Assembly: GCA_022539475.1 (NCBI GenBank)
Contig: VCMS01000429.1
Coordinates: 1 to 33,249 of the forward strand
Source: Gracilaria domingensis
Lineage: Eukaryota; Rhodophyta; Florideophyceae; Gracilariales; Gracilariaceae
Direction: 5' to 3'
DNA length: 33,249 bases
The translations under genes and the position numbers were made by a program. Under the pieces are notes generated by a model, which saw only the letters and a list, made by a program, of their open reading frames with translations, made no database searches and had not been told where the DNA came from. This document shows, piece after piece, positions 7,567 through 18,800 of the stretch; position 1 is the stretch's first letter, and each line of letters opens with the position of its first letter.

Positions 7567-8496
7567 ATGTCGAACGGATACGTGAAGGATGAGGAGCTGT
7601 GGGTGCTGTTGGAGGGGAAGGAGGTACCGCAGACGCCGTCACCAAAGCGGGAAGAGGACGTGATTACGGCGGCTGGTCGGATGTCGCAGAAGAAGGAAGT
7701 GGCTGAGGAAGGAAAGAAGTGTGAGGCGAGGAGAGGGGATGGTGATGAGGTGAAGAAGGGGGTAGAATTGGAGGTGGAGGGGGTCGCAATGGAGAGAAGG
7801 GGTGCGGTGCATCTGAGTCAGTTAGAGGTTGGAGACCAGATAGAGAGTGGGGGCGGAGAGGGTGACAGGGAGATGCGGTTTGTGGGGGAGATGAAGGCGA
7901 GGGTGGGGATGTTGGGGTTGGTGATGAAGGAGCAACTGGACGATGGAATTGTGGAGATTGTAACGGAAATGGGCGGTGTGGTGCTGAGTGGGGGTGATAG
8001 TGGTGTTTCGGTTGAGGCGATTTCGAGCTTGCGGAATTCGTTGTCGGTATTGGGAGTGGAGATGAGAAATCATGTGTATGGGATAGTGGAGTGTGCGGGA
8101 AGGGAGGCTGGAGAGTTGCGGGAGGAGAATAGGGTTCTGAACGAGAGGTTGGACGTGCTGGAGAAGGAGGTGAAGGAGCTGTGCAAGAGGCAAAGATTGG
8201 TGAAAGAGGAGACGGTGAAAGGAGGTGTGGAGGGAAAAACGGAGAAGGGAAGTGTGGGAAGGGTGGCGGTGCAGAAGGGGTCTCCTGTGACACCGAAGAC
8301 AAAGGGTGGTGGGGTTGGGGATGGGAAGAGCCGTCTGAAGAAGAGGCGTAAGGAGATGAAGAAGGTGGTGGAGGAGGTGCCGCGGGAGGGAGTGGGAGCT
8401 CCGGTGGTGACTGGGTTTAGGAGTGCGGCGGAGGTAGCGCGGACTGCGAAGGGGATTCTGAGGGGACAGGAGGAGAGAAGGATGGGAGGGATTTGA
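7567..8496 (+). CDS. Coiled-coil protein of unknown function (left copy)
   Basis: The ATG at 7567 gives 309 residues. The frame runs upstream without a good start, and the same ATG is kept in the right arm. No family was recognised. The protein is strongly charged (Glu/Lys/Gly-rich). It has a leucine-heptad coiled coil around residues 175-220 (ELREENRVLNERLDVLEKEV) followed by a basic, Lys/Gly-rich segment with SRLKKRRKEMKK that could be a nuclear or nucleolar signal or bind nucleic acid. The coding strand is markedly purine-rich (GA-skewed), which generates long Pro/Ser-rich phantom ORFs on the other strand. The two arm copies differ at about 8 residues without frame disruption, which argues for a real coding gene or a young duplicate. 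Confidence 0.6.
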   Translation: MSNGYVKDEELWVLLEGKEVPQTPSPKREEDVITAAGRMSQKKEVAEEGKKCEARRGDGDEVKKGVELEVEGVAMERRGAVHLSQLEVGDQIESGGGEGDREMRFVGEMKARVGMLGLVMKEQLDDGIVEIVTEMGGVVLSGGDSGVSVEAISSLRNSLSVLGVEMRNHVYGIVECAGREAGELREENRVLNERLDVLEKEVKELCKRQRLVKEETVKGGVEGKTEKGSVGRVAVQKGSPVTPKTKGGGVGDGKSRLKKRRKEMKKVVEEVPREGVGAPVVTGFRSAAEVARTAKGILRGQEERRMGGI

Positions 8497-8934
8497 AGCC
8501 GTTTTAGGGCGAGGCGGGTATACGAGAAGGGGGAGAGTTGTGCACCTGACTTCTACAAAATGAACGCGTGATGGGCGAGAAATGGGTAAATAGCGGGGGT
8601 GGTGTGGATTGGGAAGAAGTGATGGGATGATTGAGGTGGGATGAGTTGCGATTGGCATTGCAACATGGGAGAAAATGGAAACGCAAACTAGCACGAGTGC
8701 AGTTTTGAGAGAGGGTCGCGGAAAAGAGTGAATGGGGTGGTGCGGCGAAGTAGAACCTCTACAAAAACTAGGGGACCCAAGCACTAAACTGCGCGAAATG
8801 GAATTTAATATTCCAAAATTTCTTAATTTTTTGAGTGCCAGCCTCTGCTACCCCCTCGCGCGCCCCAAATAGCCCCAAAACTAGCTTAGTTTCCAAAGCG
8901 AACAGACTATATTCCACTTTGCAGAACACAGACG
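8497..8934. other. Inner end of the left repeat arm, non-coding
   Basis: No gene is supported. The stretch ends in AT-rich sequence (8790-8840) and then a GC-rich patch with CTAGTTT-like words before the terminal AGAACACAGACG. Compared with the right arm, 30 bp are missing around 8564. Confidence 0.5.
8923..8934 (-). repeat. Terminal word CGTCTGTGTTCT at the left inner junction
   Basis: On the minus strand this reads CGTCTGTGTTCT and marks the last bases shared by the two arms. The same 12-mer stands at the right inner junction (27400-27411) and at 11877-11888 and 14448-14459 within the spacer. Confidence 0.6.
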
Positions 8935-10220
8935 ACGCCTCCTTCCGGAGTGTCTGGCTCACCCCTTTTCGGGTAGTCCTCGATTCTACACCGTTCTTGG
9001 CTGGTGATTCTCCTGGTATGGGACTTTCTGCATTCACCTCTGTAGGTGTTTCTCAGTACACTACTGGTCTCACACCCAGATCCCCGGTGTCAACAGAGGC
9101 TCGTCCACCGAGTTACCATCCCCCAGGGAGCAGGACTTCGGACATCCTGTGTGTGTTTCACCCGTTTTGGGTTTGCACCACAAGTTTGTTGTTGGATGTG
9201 CGAGCTTTCGCTACGAAAGTACGGTTCTGAGTTATTACCCCGCGAAACGTAACGATGATTGGCCCCTCTCGTTGCCATAGAATGTAATTACGACAACATT
9301 ACGTGCTGCTGGTGTGAGCTGAGTTTGCAAGAAGACAGTGTCTTCTGTGTGAGTTTGCGTTACTCTCGCACATACGTTTTCTTGTAAACTGTCGCAAAAT
9401 GTTGAGGCGATCATGATTAATGACAGTTGAGCAGATCGAAGAACTTGCTCCATTTGTTTGGCTCGGAGAAAAAGTAGCATGAGGAGCTTTAAAAGATTGT
9501 TCAATTAATATCGAAGAACAAGCGATGAAATTACAGCTTTGAAACGAGACGTTTTACTTTCTGAGAGGAGTTTGCGGGACAATTGTTACGCCCAAGCAGA
9601 CACATACCAAACATTTGACAGTTTGGGTTACATCAGCACACGTATTACCCGTGCACCGCGCGGTGCACAGCTTTGGAAAACCGCACTGGCTGACGCCAGA
9701 GGCAGCGGCGCTCAGGCGCGATCCACCACGAATCTAACATCGTTTGGGTTTGGTTTGGGACAAAAGGTTGGGTTGAGACAGGTTTTTTAATAAATCCACT
9801 CACATTCTCTTCACCAAGGGTACTACAGATCAGAAAGATACAATTACCTCACCAACCATCCAGTTTGAAGTAAACCGAGCGCCAGATTTGAAGTTCTCGC
9901 CTTTTCTTCCTACAAGAACCAATCCTGCAAGTCTGATAGCTGCGTGACCGTAGCTCAGAAGGTCTCAAAACCTTATTGAACGCTGCTCAGAAAAAGTAAG
10001 TCACCGCGGCTAATCAGTTATCGCTGGCAGACGCATTCTGGCCTCACCCAACCAGGACGGGACCAAGCATACAAACTTAAACGCAGCAAAATCCTTTCCG
10101 ACTTCCAGCAAACTACTCATTCGTTACATTGCCGAAATATTCAATTTAAGAAAGTCACAATTGCAAAGAGCTATTTTAAACTAAATTAACTTTAATTCAT
10201 CCCATAAAAAGCTGCACTTT
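8935..10220. other. Spacer left of the pogo relic; no supported gene
   Basis: Several short ORFs (for example near 9046-9252 and 9539-9790) show no recognisable domain and overlap in conflicting frames, so I do not call them. Local structure includes a small palindrome GAAGACA-G-TGTCTTC (9331-9345) and the perfect palindrome listed at 9651. The region from ~10080 probably includes 5' flank or N-terminal remnants of the downstream transposase. Confidence 0.4.
9651..9668. repeat. Perfect 18-bp palindrome GTGCACCGCGCGGTGCAC
   Basis: This is a perfect self-complementary GC-rich sequence in otherwise mixed-composition DNA. It could be a dimeric protein-binding site or part of a transposon end. 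Confidence 0.6.
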
Positions 10221-11880
10221 GCTTTCATAAAAGCAAAAGAACAATTACTGGTCGATGCTGTAGCCCATTCTGTACAGCAAAGAACCCCACTGGCGCGGGA
10301 ATGTGTCAAAGATTTGGCACAGTTCTACGTCGACCCAATGCCGGCGCAAAGAAAATGAAAGATCTGATTCAAAACGAACCGTCCCGGTGACACCATCGTT
10401 TACAACTTTATACGGCGAAACCCTCAAATCGCCTTAAAGCAAAGGTCATGCCTTGAAAGACATCGATCAAAGTCCATGTCGCCCGCGATTCTCGCATCTC
10501 ACGTCGCCAGACTTCAAGAGGCGTACAAGGGATATGTCATAACATCTCCGGAACAGATATTCAGTCTCGATGAGAGTGGAATTTCTCAACTAAGACAGAC
10601 GTAAGAGCTCGCAGCAAAGCATTGTTTTTGACAGCCATTCCGTTGAATTGAAGAATGCTAGTAACGCGGGGCATGTTATCATCATGCCCGTCGTTTCTGC
10701 TGACGGAAAAGTATGAACGCCAATTGTCGTTTAACGTGGCGGCAGTTCGAAAAACAGAACGCGCCGTGACGGTAAAAGGGAAATGCCGTCATGCTTTCTT
10801 TCTTTGAACGCAAAAACGGTTTAACGGGACCCGGCTGGAGTGGATAGCGAGATTTTTTACAAATCGGTCCAAACGTTTGTGGAAGAGAAAAAAGATGTGA
10901 GGCGTGAGCACAAGTATATATTGGTGACCATGGACGGATACGGTTCTCACTGTGCTTACCGAGCCCTGGAACTCATGAGCGAAAACAATATCGTCGCGAT
11001 TGGGCTCCCGATGCATACGAGCCGCCGCACACAGGTCCTAGATTACACTGTTTTCTCTCCTTTTAATAACAAGTTTCGCAGTCTTCTGAACGAGCGCACG
11101 CTATCAAACAAGTCAACCAGAAATGATATATATACCCCAAGTGAGATTCTTAACCGTTCATATAACTATGCTGTCAGGGACAACAACATAGTCAATGGAT
11201 TCGCAGCATGTGGCATTTAGGATGCTCATAACAAAGTTACAAATCACAGGGTCATCATTGAGAAGGACATTACGAACATTGGACACCATCCAGATCATCG
11301 TGAAGCGCATACGACATACCTCAAACTGGTTGGTGATTTTGTAATGCACGAAATATTTTGAAAGCTGACCGAGAGATAGTTGAGAACGGAACTCTTAACA
11401 CTCGTAGCGGGCCACTTCTTGCTGGCGAAAGTACACTGCAAGACTTAAACCAGAGCGAAGAACCACGACAGGAAGAGTGGGCCCAACGTGCTGTGCGGGC
11501 GGCTGATCGAGAGAAGCAGCGGAAGAAGAGAGAAGAAGAATCTGCCAATAAAGCTCAGCGTCAGGCGGAGCGGACCGTTACTGCTACAGAGCGCAGAATG
11601 CTCCAAAATGCTGCCGCAAGACAGCGTCAGATTTATCGCAACGCTCAGAGCGCTGCTTTGGCGCCAAGGCGGCAGGAGATAGAACCGGAGCGAGTGCAAA
11701 AGTTGCAATAGAGAGATCTCAAGACAGCAGAGAAGGAAAAAGAGCGAATGGCCGCCGCTTCTGCAAAGGCTGCCACAGAAGCCGAGGCAAAAGCAAATGA
11801 AGAGCGCTATTTAAGATGAATCGCCGAGCAAGCGGAGCTTCAGTTGATCTCAGCCAAAACAGAGCTGAGCGGCGGGCGTC
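10221..11880 (+). pseudogene. pogo/Tigger-like (DDE_1, Tc1/mariner superfamily) transposase relic
   Basis: One reading frame from 10221 gives the CENP-B-like DNA-binding half (FIKAKEQLLVDAV, then PGDTIVYNFIRRNPQI) and the start of the catalytic domain (QIFSLDESGIS, matching the family's VDETG block). It is interrupted by TGA at 10356 and 10365 and TAA at 10602. After frame changes the core continues as HVIIMPVVSADGK, then from 10840 as ILVTMDGYGSHC (second catalytic Asp) and NNIVAIGLPMHTS. A basic, Ala/Arg/Glu-rich helical tail follows at 11358-11860 with two more stops. All domains are in the expected order and the breaks are scattered, so this is an old, dead element. I could not identify its terminal inverted repeats. 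Confidence 0.8.
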
Positions 11881-11888
11881 TGTGTTCT
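11877..11888 (+). repeat. Dispersed 12-mer CGTCTGTGTTCT followed by NGTTTTGCTAGTTG
   Basis: This lies at the 3' end of the pogo relic. Together with the downstream bases it matches 14448-14474 (GTCTGTGTTCT, one variable base, GTTTTGCTAGTTG). The 12-mer equals the word at both inner junctions of the giant inverted repeat. Confidence 0.5.
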
Positions 11889-12892
11889 CGTTTTGCTAGT
11901 TGGCGGTCCAAATATGCTAGTTTCGAAATGCTGGATTTTCATATCTTGCATTTTCTGTAATTTCCATTCGGAGGAAAACTTAGAGAAGACTACGACTAAT
12001 GAATGATTCTGAGGTATGCTAAAGTAAACTATTTTTTCGATACTAGACATCAAGAACTAGCAATTATGAAAAATGGGACAACCGTACTTGCAGTCCTCCA
12101 CTTTTGCTAGTGCTATAGGAGAGTGGGCCCATTCGGGTGGTCCGCCAACGGACCACATGGAAAACCCAGGGAAAAGACCAGTCTGGACCAAACGCAGCCA
12201 GCCTCCGAGAATACTGCGGCTGGAACATTCATTTGGTACAGCACCCCCTGAGCATCACTACCGCCACCGCATATCCTGAAAACACCATGATCAAACCCAG
12301 AACTCTTCTTCACAACTTCTTCATCCGCTGTTGCATGAAACATCTTTCTTCGCACAGTCCACAGTCCGCATACCTCGATCGAATCATCACAGAAAGCCGA
12401 AAACGGACACAAAGTTAGTAGCCATACTCAAAACAACCAAGAAACTTCTCTTCGATACCTGAACCTCTTACCTCTCGATCTCTTTCAGTCCCAATCACCG
12501 TGCACACAGGTTCATTGTGTCACCGCACAGAAACACACATTGAAACCCAATTAGTACCCATAGCGCACACACAACCCTTTCAATGCGAGATCTACCTACC
12601 TTTTCAAATCCTCCAGTTCTCGTATCCAAGCATACCTTCACGTCCCTATTCAAGAATCAAGACCTGCACGAAGCTGTAATGAGACACACAGTTAGCAATC
12701 AGATAACACACACGAACTCCTTCTCGATACGTTACATACCTCTCCATGTTTTCCAGTCCGCTTATGCGACACATTCACCCTCCACTGCTTAACGATCCAC
12801 CCTCAACGCCTCCTGTGTAACAGTCTTCTACTCATGGTAACACGGCGAAAAGCCACTCAGTAGCACACAGTTAGTACACACGGCACACACAC

Positions 12893-12985
12893 AACCATGA
12901 AGGTATGGTGTACTGTTGTAATGTACTGAAAGGTTTGAACCCTTTCAGTAAATTGCAAAAGCGCATCATACCTTCATGCTAGTTT
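12893..12985. repeat. MITE-like nested palindrome (~90 bp)
   Basis: The outer arms are ATGAAGGTATG and CATACCTTCAT. The inner palindrome is TACTGAAAGG, short loop, CCTTTCAGTA. The nested symmetry is typical of a small foldback element. Confidence 0.55.
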
Positions 12986-12998
12986 CTAGAGTTTTGAC

Positions 12999-13045
12999 CC
13001 ATGTTGAATAGGAAAGTGAACCTTCCCGTTCCTATTAAACATGGA
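12999..13045. repeat. Inverted repeat CCATGTTgAATAGGAA / TTCCTATTaAACATGG
   Basis: Sixteen-base arms with one mismatch flank a short loop (13.0 kb), immediately after the previous palindrome. A hairpin of this length is unlikely by chance. Confidence 0.55.
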
Positions 13046-13714
13046 TCGAAAATCTGCAAGCAGTATTTGGACAAACAGTTACTACATATACGACAAAGGT
13101 AAAACTCTCCACGATACGTTATTGTTACATACCTCTCCATGTCTTTTAGTCATGATAATGAGACACATTCACTCTCTACCGCTCCACCGTCTACCCTCAA
13201 CGCTCTTGTGCCACAGTTCTAATTCAATGGCCGACCCAAATTTTACTAGGCCAGAACTGAAACCTAGCAGTTAGTCATTAGAATCTTGCTAGTTAAGTTC
13301 TACGAGCGTCTCGAGGAAGAATTGTAGTACAGTTCTCACTCGAACCGCTCTTGGAGCGCAATTACCGACGTACGTTACGATCGCGCACATGCCTTCCTAG
13401 AACCGTCGCTCGCTCTCCGTAAATCGCTTGCGTCAAAAAGGGTCAGCCAGAACTAGATCCCATAACAACCGTAGATAGAGTGTAATCCGTACCAGTATGT
13501 CACTCGCATGATCTCCATGATAGTTTTTCGCTTGTTATTCCTACATTGCTCGCATCGAACTAGATCAGCCACAAATAAGATCGCAGCAAGAGTTGGAACC
13601 GCTACGTGTTTCACGTACCTCTATGGAACTCGCATGATCTGGAAGATAATCTGTCGCAGAGAAGGGCCATGATCAGAGCTCACACTGCACGGTTCAGGCC
13701 CATGCTATGGCACT

Positions 13715-13798
13715 TTCCTGAATTCTCTAGTGGAGCACTATCTACGTATAGTGTAGTGTTCAGGCCGGCCGCAAAGTATGGGCTCAAAAATTCAGGAA
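13715..13798. repeat. Foldback TTCCTGAATT / AATTCAGGAA with inner CACTAT / ATAGTG
   Basis: Perfect 10-bp outer arms (13715-13724, 13789-13798) enclose an inner palindrome (13736-13753) containing TACGTA. Confidence 0.45.
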
Positions 13799-13984
13799 TG
13801 TTACTTTCCAGTTTTGCACAATTCCTTCCCTCCTCGACGTACCCATACCATATCGTGATGTAGGTAAATCATCACGTGCATGGCGGTGATTTGACTCTCC
13901 CTATATTCTCCCCCACACGGTACGCCAACAAGTTCCTACAAGTTGCAACACTGCATCTTAGACTTCGGCTCCTCACATCCAACG

Positions 13985-14190
13985 TTCCAACCCCCCCCCC
14001 CCCTCCCCGCCCTACAGCATCATGTACATCTGTTGCTTCCGTCGCTGCGCCTTCCACACAGACTGTATCGCCTCCCTCGCGCAACATCAGAAACGTTGCA
14101 CGCACTGGCATGACCCAAACCCTTTTCTCACTCCTGCAGCCCCCCGCGGTTCCCTCCTCCCCCCGCCCCCCCCCCCTCCCCCCCCTGAAC
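13985..14190 (-). other. C-tracts (G-tracts on the minus strand), possible G-quadruplex
   Basis: There are two clusters of C runs, near 13989-14010 and 14140-14186. The second contains several runs of 5-10 C separated by 1-4 bases. On the minus strand these are G runs that satisfy the usual G4 pattern. They also make the proline-rich phantom ORFs of this interval. Confidence 0.5.
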
Positions 14191-14447
14191 GAAACGTCGC
14201 GAACTCAGGAGTACCAAACCCCCATTCTCTTCTCACTCCAACCGTCCCTCGTATAATGTAGCAATCGCCACTGACGAACCGTATGTAGAACAGCTGCTCG
14301 CTCTCTCCATACGTTCTTCTAACGCAGCACACATCCAGCTACACCACAATCCCCATTTAATTCTCAGTCCCTCTCCGTAGATTCCGGTCATGCCCTATCC
14401 TCGCCGGCACAAAGTGATAACATTCACAATCTCGTCACATACATTTC

Positions 14448-14488
14448 CGTCTGTGTTCTAGTTTTGCTAGTTGAGGTCACTAGAACAC
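14448..14488 (+). repeat. CGTCTGTGTTCT copy within a hairpin (GTGTTCTAG / CTAGAACAC)
   Basis: Perfect 9-bp arms (14453-14461 and 14480-14488) flank TTTTGCTAGTTGAGGTCA. The left arm overlaps the 12-mer shared with the inverted-repeat junctions. Confidence 0.5.
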
Positions 14489-15835
14489 GATTATCGGACG
14501 AAATTAGTCAAAAAATCTGCAGAAATTACGTATAGAGCTATGTGCAAGCAATTACTTTCAATCTTTTAAATACTACGCTTTCATGTACTAGGGCTTTCTC
14601 TGCATTCAATGCAGAAAAGTTGACGTACGCCACTATTGCTAGTATATGTTCAAGAAATAAAATTATCAAACGTATTAATTGTCGTCGTGTGGGGACAACA
14701 TGTGATGTCCACCTGTGCCGCCATATTTACGTTCCCTAATTTTCTGCAAATACTCTAGGATATTCATCATTACTACGACTACCTAGTACAAAATTCACCT
14801 TATAGAACCGCGTGCATGCATCTCGCTACGCCCGTACCACTTCAAGTTGCTTCCTACTTACAACAGTCCACCGCCATCACCCTCCTCTATCTCCACATCT
14901 GCGAGAGACAACGGCCCAAGCCCTTTCGCCACATCATCATCACGTAAAACCCGTCACTTCCGGTGGGCGAAGAAAACTCATCTCTTTGAATTGGATCGAT
15001 CCCAGTTCCAAACCGACTAACAACTGATATGATCCAAAGGAAAAAGACTTGCTGGCAGAACCCTGGTTTACAAAAACACACGAGGCAGCCAAAAAACCTT
15101 TCTGTGGCGAGCGGCGGAACACACATGCTGCCGCTTCCTACCCTTGTAAGGTGCCATATGGCACGTCACAAGTTAGAAAAGAGCGCTTTTCGCGAGCTCG
15201 TTACGAAACCGATTGCTCCGAAGTTGCGCAACCTGCCTGTCAACATGTCTGGTAGACTTCAACCTATGATTTCGGTGCTGTCGGAAGCACAACTGTTGGA
15301 CAACAAGGAAAAAGCTCGACGTTCTACCACCAACTATTTGGCTCACACAATATCAGTTCGTTCTTACGATTCTCGAACTACCCGGAAGCTGCTCGTTGAT
15401 TGCTTTATCTTCGGTTGTGTCGGTCACAGTCTAGACTAGAATCTCGCATATTGAAGCTTCAAACAATGTGCAATGGGCAATACAATACGCTCTTTCTCTG
15501 TCGGAAGAAAGTCCAGCACCATGAAGTATTTATTTAACAATCGTTTTACATTCCTGCAAATGGTGTCCACATCTTAGCACTTTTCCAGTTGCGAAATGCC
15601 CTTAATGTTTCTTCGATCCTTACAATGAACATATTGCCAGCTTTCAACTCTACAATCAGCAGATATTGAAGAAGCTCTCTTTACAGGCCATTTTTTTCGC
15701 CTCTCGTCGTAGGTCTCCATTTTTTCGCACAACGCCGGTACGCCTCGCGAAGCCTATCAATGCTATGTATAGAACTAGGTTTCTAGAAGTGGAAGGGTAC
15801 AGATAATGTTTTCATTTTTGCCAAGTCGAATGAAT

Positions 15836-18800
15836 CTACAAACTTCCACCTAATGGCTGCTCAGCAAAAGAAGCGTGCCTATCTCCCATTAACTCGAAGG
15901 ATTTCACGCTTATTCGAGAGTTCAAATCATCTGGGATGTCATGCAGTCGATAATTGGCACAATAACGGCGACTGAGAACCCACGGATCCGGAATGATAAC
16001 CGCCCGTCTTCGGAAATCTTTCAACGGCACGTAATCAATCTGGAATTTCTCTTGAACGATATCGTTCTTGAAGCGTTTGTGTTCATAGGATTGAAACACT
16101 TTAGAATTTTCTTCTTCAGCTGCCCATTTCTTTAACCTTCGTACCAAAGCAGCTTTCACTCGGATTTTCTAGCTCCTACTTGAAGATAATATTATTTGAA
16201 TAACTCAGTATTGAAGCTTAGCGTCGAGAACGTAGACAACTGAATCTCGCCGAGGACCACATTTGAACACATATTCACCACTGTCTACTGTGTCTAGTGC
16301 TTGCTCTTGACATCACTCAAAATGGAATAGAAATCTTGCCAAGGTTACTCGCTTCCACAGCGCGGTCAAAAGAGTCAGAGGGACTACTTCGAGAGCAACA
16401 CTTTCAGCGTGCTCAAAACAAGATGCTTGTGATACTATCATCTTCATTTTAGCATTCATTTGCCGGTCGTATTGTGCAACCTCACTCTCATTTGTATTCG
16501 AAAAAGTATGCTGAGGAGGTTTCGCATCCATAAACCGACGCCGAGCTAGAAGCACAGTGTCACTGTTTCTAGAAGGACATTCTATAGCTTCGTCAAGAAG
16601 TTTTATGCGTGCTGTAAGTAGCCGAGGAGCTAACCGTCGTATTTGCTCATTTGTCGAGCTATAACCAGCCTTTGTCATTTTGTTCATCGTCTCGTTGGCA
16701 TCAGTGGAGCCTTTTCGTATACAACCAAAGTCTAAGAGATGATCGGCCACGTGTAACATCGTTCTATGATTCTTGGTTGTCATTGACGAGTTAAGAACCA
16801 GTGTGACTTCCTTTCCTACCTCATATCCAAGTGGTCCTATTTCTTGAATATCTTCCACAGTTCGTCTAGCGCAGTCCGGACTCTGGTTTCTATCTACCAA
16901 CTAGCGGTGAAAGTAGTCCAGTTTAAGTAGGACTTGAAGGAGGCGGTCGCCGTCGGGCTTGGCTGTTCTCGAAATCCCCATTACTGACACCCAAAGATAT
17001 GCGTTCAGCTCTCTGTGCATTTGTGCAGCTACTCCTGCTTGTTTCTCATTCCCGTTTTTTGGGAAGGCAGGAAATTGTCTTAATCAACATACACCACGGA
17101 GATCATGAACTCGTTGATTTGCAGTGTCGAAAATGTACGACTTTGACATGCCGTAGTATTCGGGGGCTCTTTCAAAGAATATGAATGCGTTATCAGCTAT
17201 CTGACGCATTGTACCATGCTCAATTACGTGGAACATATCGTATCCGATAGAAGAGTATAATCTATTCGGATATGAACCGGCTCCTGAGAACGCCCCAAGT
17301 ACAGATGGCTACCGTAGTGCGCTGTATAAATCAAGGAACAGCATTGAAGACTTAAGATCTTTGCCAGATGCACCGCGGTTTGCAGAATCTCGAGCACTTG
17401 AAACTCTTATTTGGGCTGTCAATTTCTTGTATACTTCTCGGCGAGGGTGTATGTGAGGCAAAAGCTGGGTCCGGCGAAGCGCAGGATCTGATGCTACGAG
17501 CTTCTGCATTGTACTCTGAAGTAGCTGAGAGTCGTTTGTGGACGATATTTGGCTGTTTTTATCTCTGTTTGTCTCACCAGTTCTGCGCCTTTCGTTTTTT
17601 CTCTACCTATAAAGTGCGATTGCTTGCCTTCTGATAGTGCAAGATAATGGCTGCAGTCAAAATTGCTGCCATGGCCTTTCATTCTGGATGCTGGCCGTTC
17701 TTGGACCTGATCTGCTACCTGGATGCCTAGTCGTGGGTACAGACGCACATCTTCTACGCCAACCGCATTTTGAGACGCCGCCATTACGTCTTTCAAAGCT
17801 AGGAACATGATCCGGTGCTAGAGCTGATGCTTTTTTTGTCTTTTGGCTCCCTGAGAGAGCGTTTCGGACAAGGTACTTATAACTGGAACAATTCCAATCT
17901 CATGCCATGTGCTATGAACACCACGGATGTTTGAGAATCGAAAACGAACATTGTTTGCCGACTGAGTACCAGAGCTGCTCATAGTCGTCGAGTCGCTGTA
18001 AATGTTAATAAGGAGTGGACGTCCCTTGCTTTCAATTCCTTCTTGGTATTCTCTCAAGGCATTTCCGTTTGAAATGTTCGAGAAGACTCTTCCCCCGTTC
18101 TTAAGCTCTTCCCCGTATGAGGTAATAGCATCTGATCCTCCGGCCTTACACAAAACATCCAGAAGCACTTTCAGAACTGGTCTAAAAACTCCGGTTCTGT
18201 TTGTGCCATATCTGCTGTTTATAACAGCAACTTTCCAGCCTTCAGTTCTAGCCTGCACTTTCCTAGCCTTGTTGAGGAATAGGCAGAATGATTCAGTACT
18301 GGGGAAGTCTTTTGTAAGCGTCTGATACCGCTGAGGAAGGATACCTTGTATTTCTCTGTTGTGCTCATAGAGCTGTTTGGACTCTCCTGCTGTGCAGTAG
18401 TTCTCAGTGCAGTATAGTAGGGAAGCTCTTGAGGCGAGTGAAAGATCTTTCATCTTCATTGGAAGCTGGACGTCACCATAGAGCTCTTCGTATCGGTCAC
18501 CCAGGGGTTTGAAGAACAGCCACGTCTTTTTTGCTGCGCAACCGTTGTTAACAGCAGTATCCGAGGTAAAAATACTGGATTGGTCATCGCTGTCTTGCGC
18601 TGCCGATCGATTTGGTTCTCAATTAGGTCCAGGATTGAATGGTTACTCTGAGAAGAATCAACGTTACAGAATGATGGCGGCTTATATGCGTCACTATCGC
18701 AACCTACGGCAGTGTTAGTTTCTTTTCCATGACGCTGCATTGTGTTGTTGTTGACGCTCTTGGAACCCTTTGAAACCTGCTCGACGCTAGACTTGGTTTC

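Larger units (their letters stand above)
3119..8934 (+). repeat. Left arm of a giant inverted repeat (>=5.8 kb)
   Basis: Every gene and spacer here recurs in reverse-complement order at 27400-33249. The inner limit is sharp: AGAACACAGACG at 8923-8934 is shared and the following sequence diverges. The outer limit is not visible. Homology is still present where the right arm hits the window edge (33247 pairs with 3120), so the repeat may continue leftwards through 2899 or beyond. The arms differ by scattered substitutions, a 30-bp segment present only on the right (27771-27800), and a 1-bp insertion around 3714 on the left. Confidence 0.95.
12410..13230 (+). repeat. Degenerate tandem repeat block
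   Basis: Two diverged ~100-bp copies are clear: 12725-12824 and 13112-13220. Each runs CGATACGTT...ACATACCTCTCCATG, then GACACATTCA, then CCCTCAACGC. A weaker third (CGATACCTGAACC...) starts near 12453. A second module, CACAGTTAG followed by CACACAC, recurs near 12548, 12689 and 12862. Non-coding. Confidence 0.55.
11889..15835. other. 4-kb gene-free region rich in foldbacks and simple repeats
   Basis: No ORF here has a recognisable domain or convincing composition. Candidates such as 15029-15439 and 12113-12412 conflict with overlapping frames and are not called. The region instead contains degenerate tandem repeats (12.4-13.2 kb), at least four short inverted repeats, two long C-tracts, and repeated TTGCTAGT words. 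It looks like eroded non-autonomous transposon debris. Confidence 0.5.

Noticed and set aside
8768..9037. Minus-strand ORF sharing its C-terminal residues with the Hint ORF
   Set aside because: The shared part is repeat-arm sequence, and the rest is unrelated DNA across the junction. It is a chance fusion, not a gene.
13872..14332. Several Pro- or Gly-rich ORFs around the C-tracts
   Set aside because: They are produced by homopolymer runs that read as Pro or Gly in any frame.
15029..15439. 136-codon plus-strand ORF
   Set aside because: No domain, atypical composition and an equally long antisense frame. It lies in repeat debris.
18540..18600. 42-nt GT-AG intron in the tnp2 relic
   Set aside because: The candidate is a multiple of three and would not fix the frame change seen there, so splicing does not explain the break.
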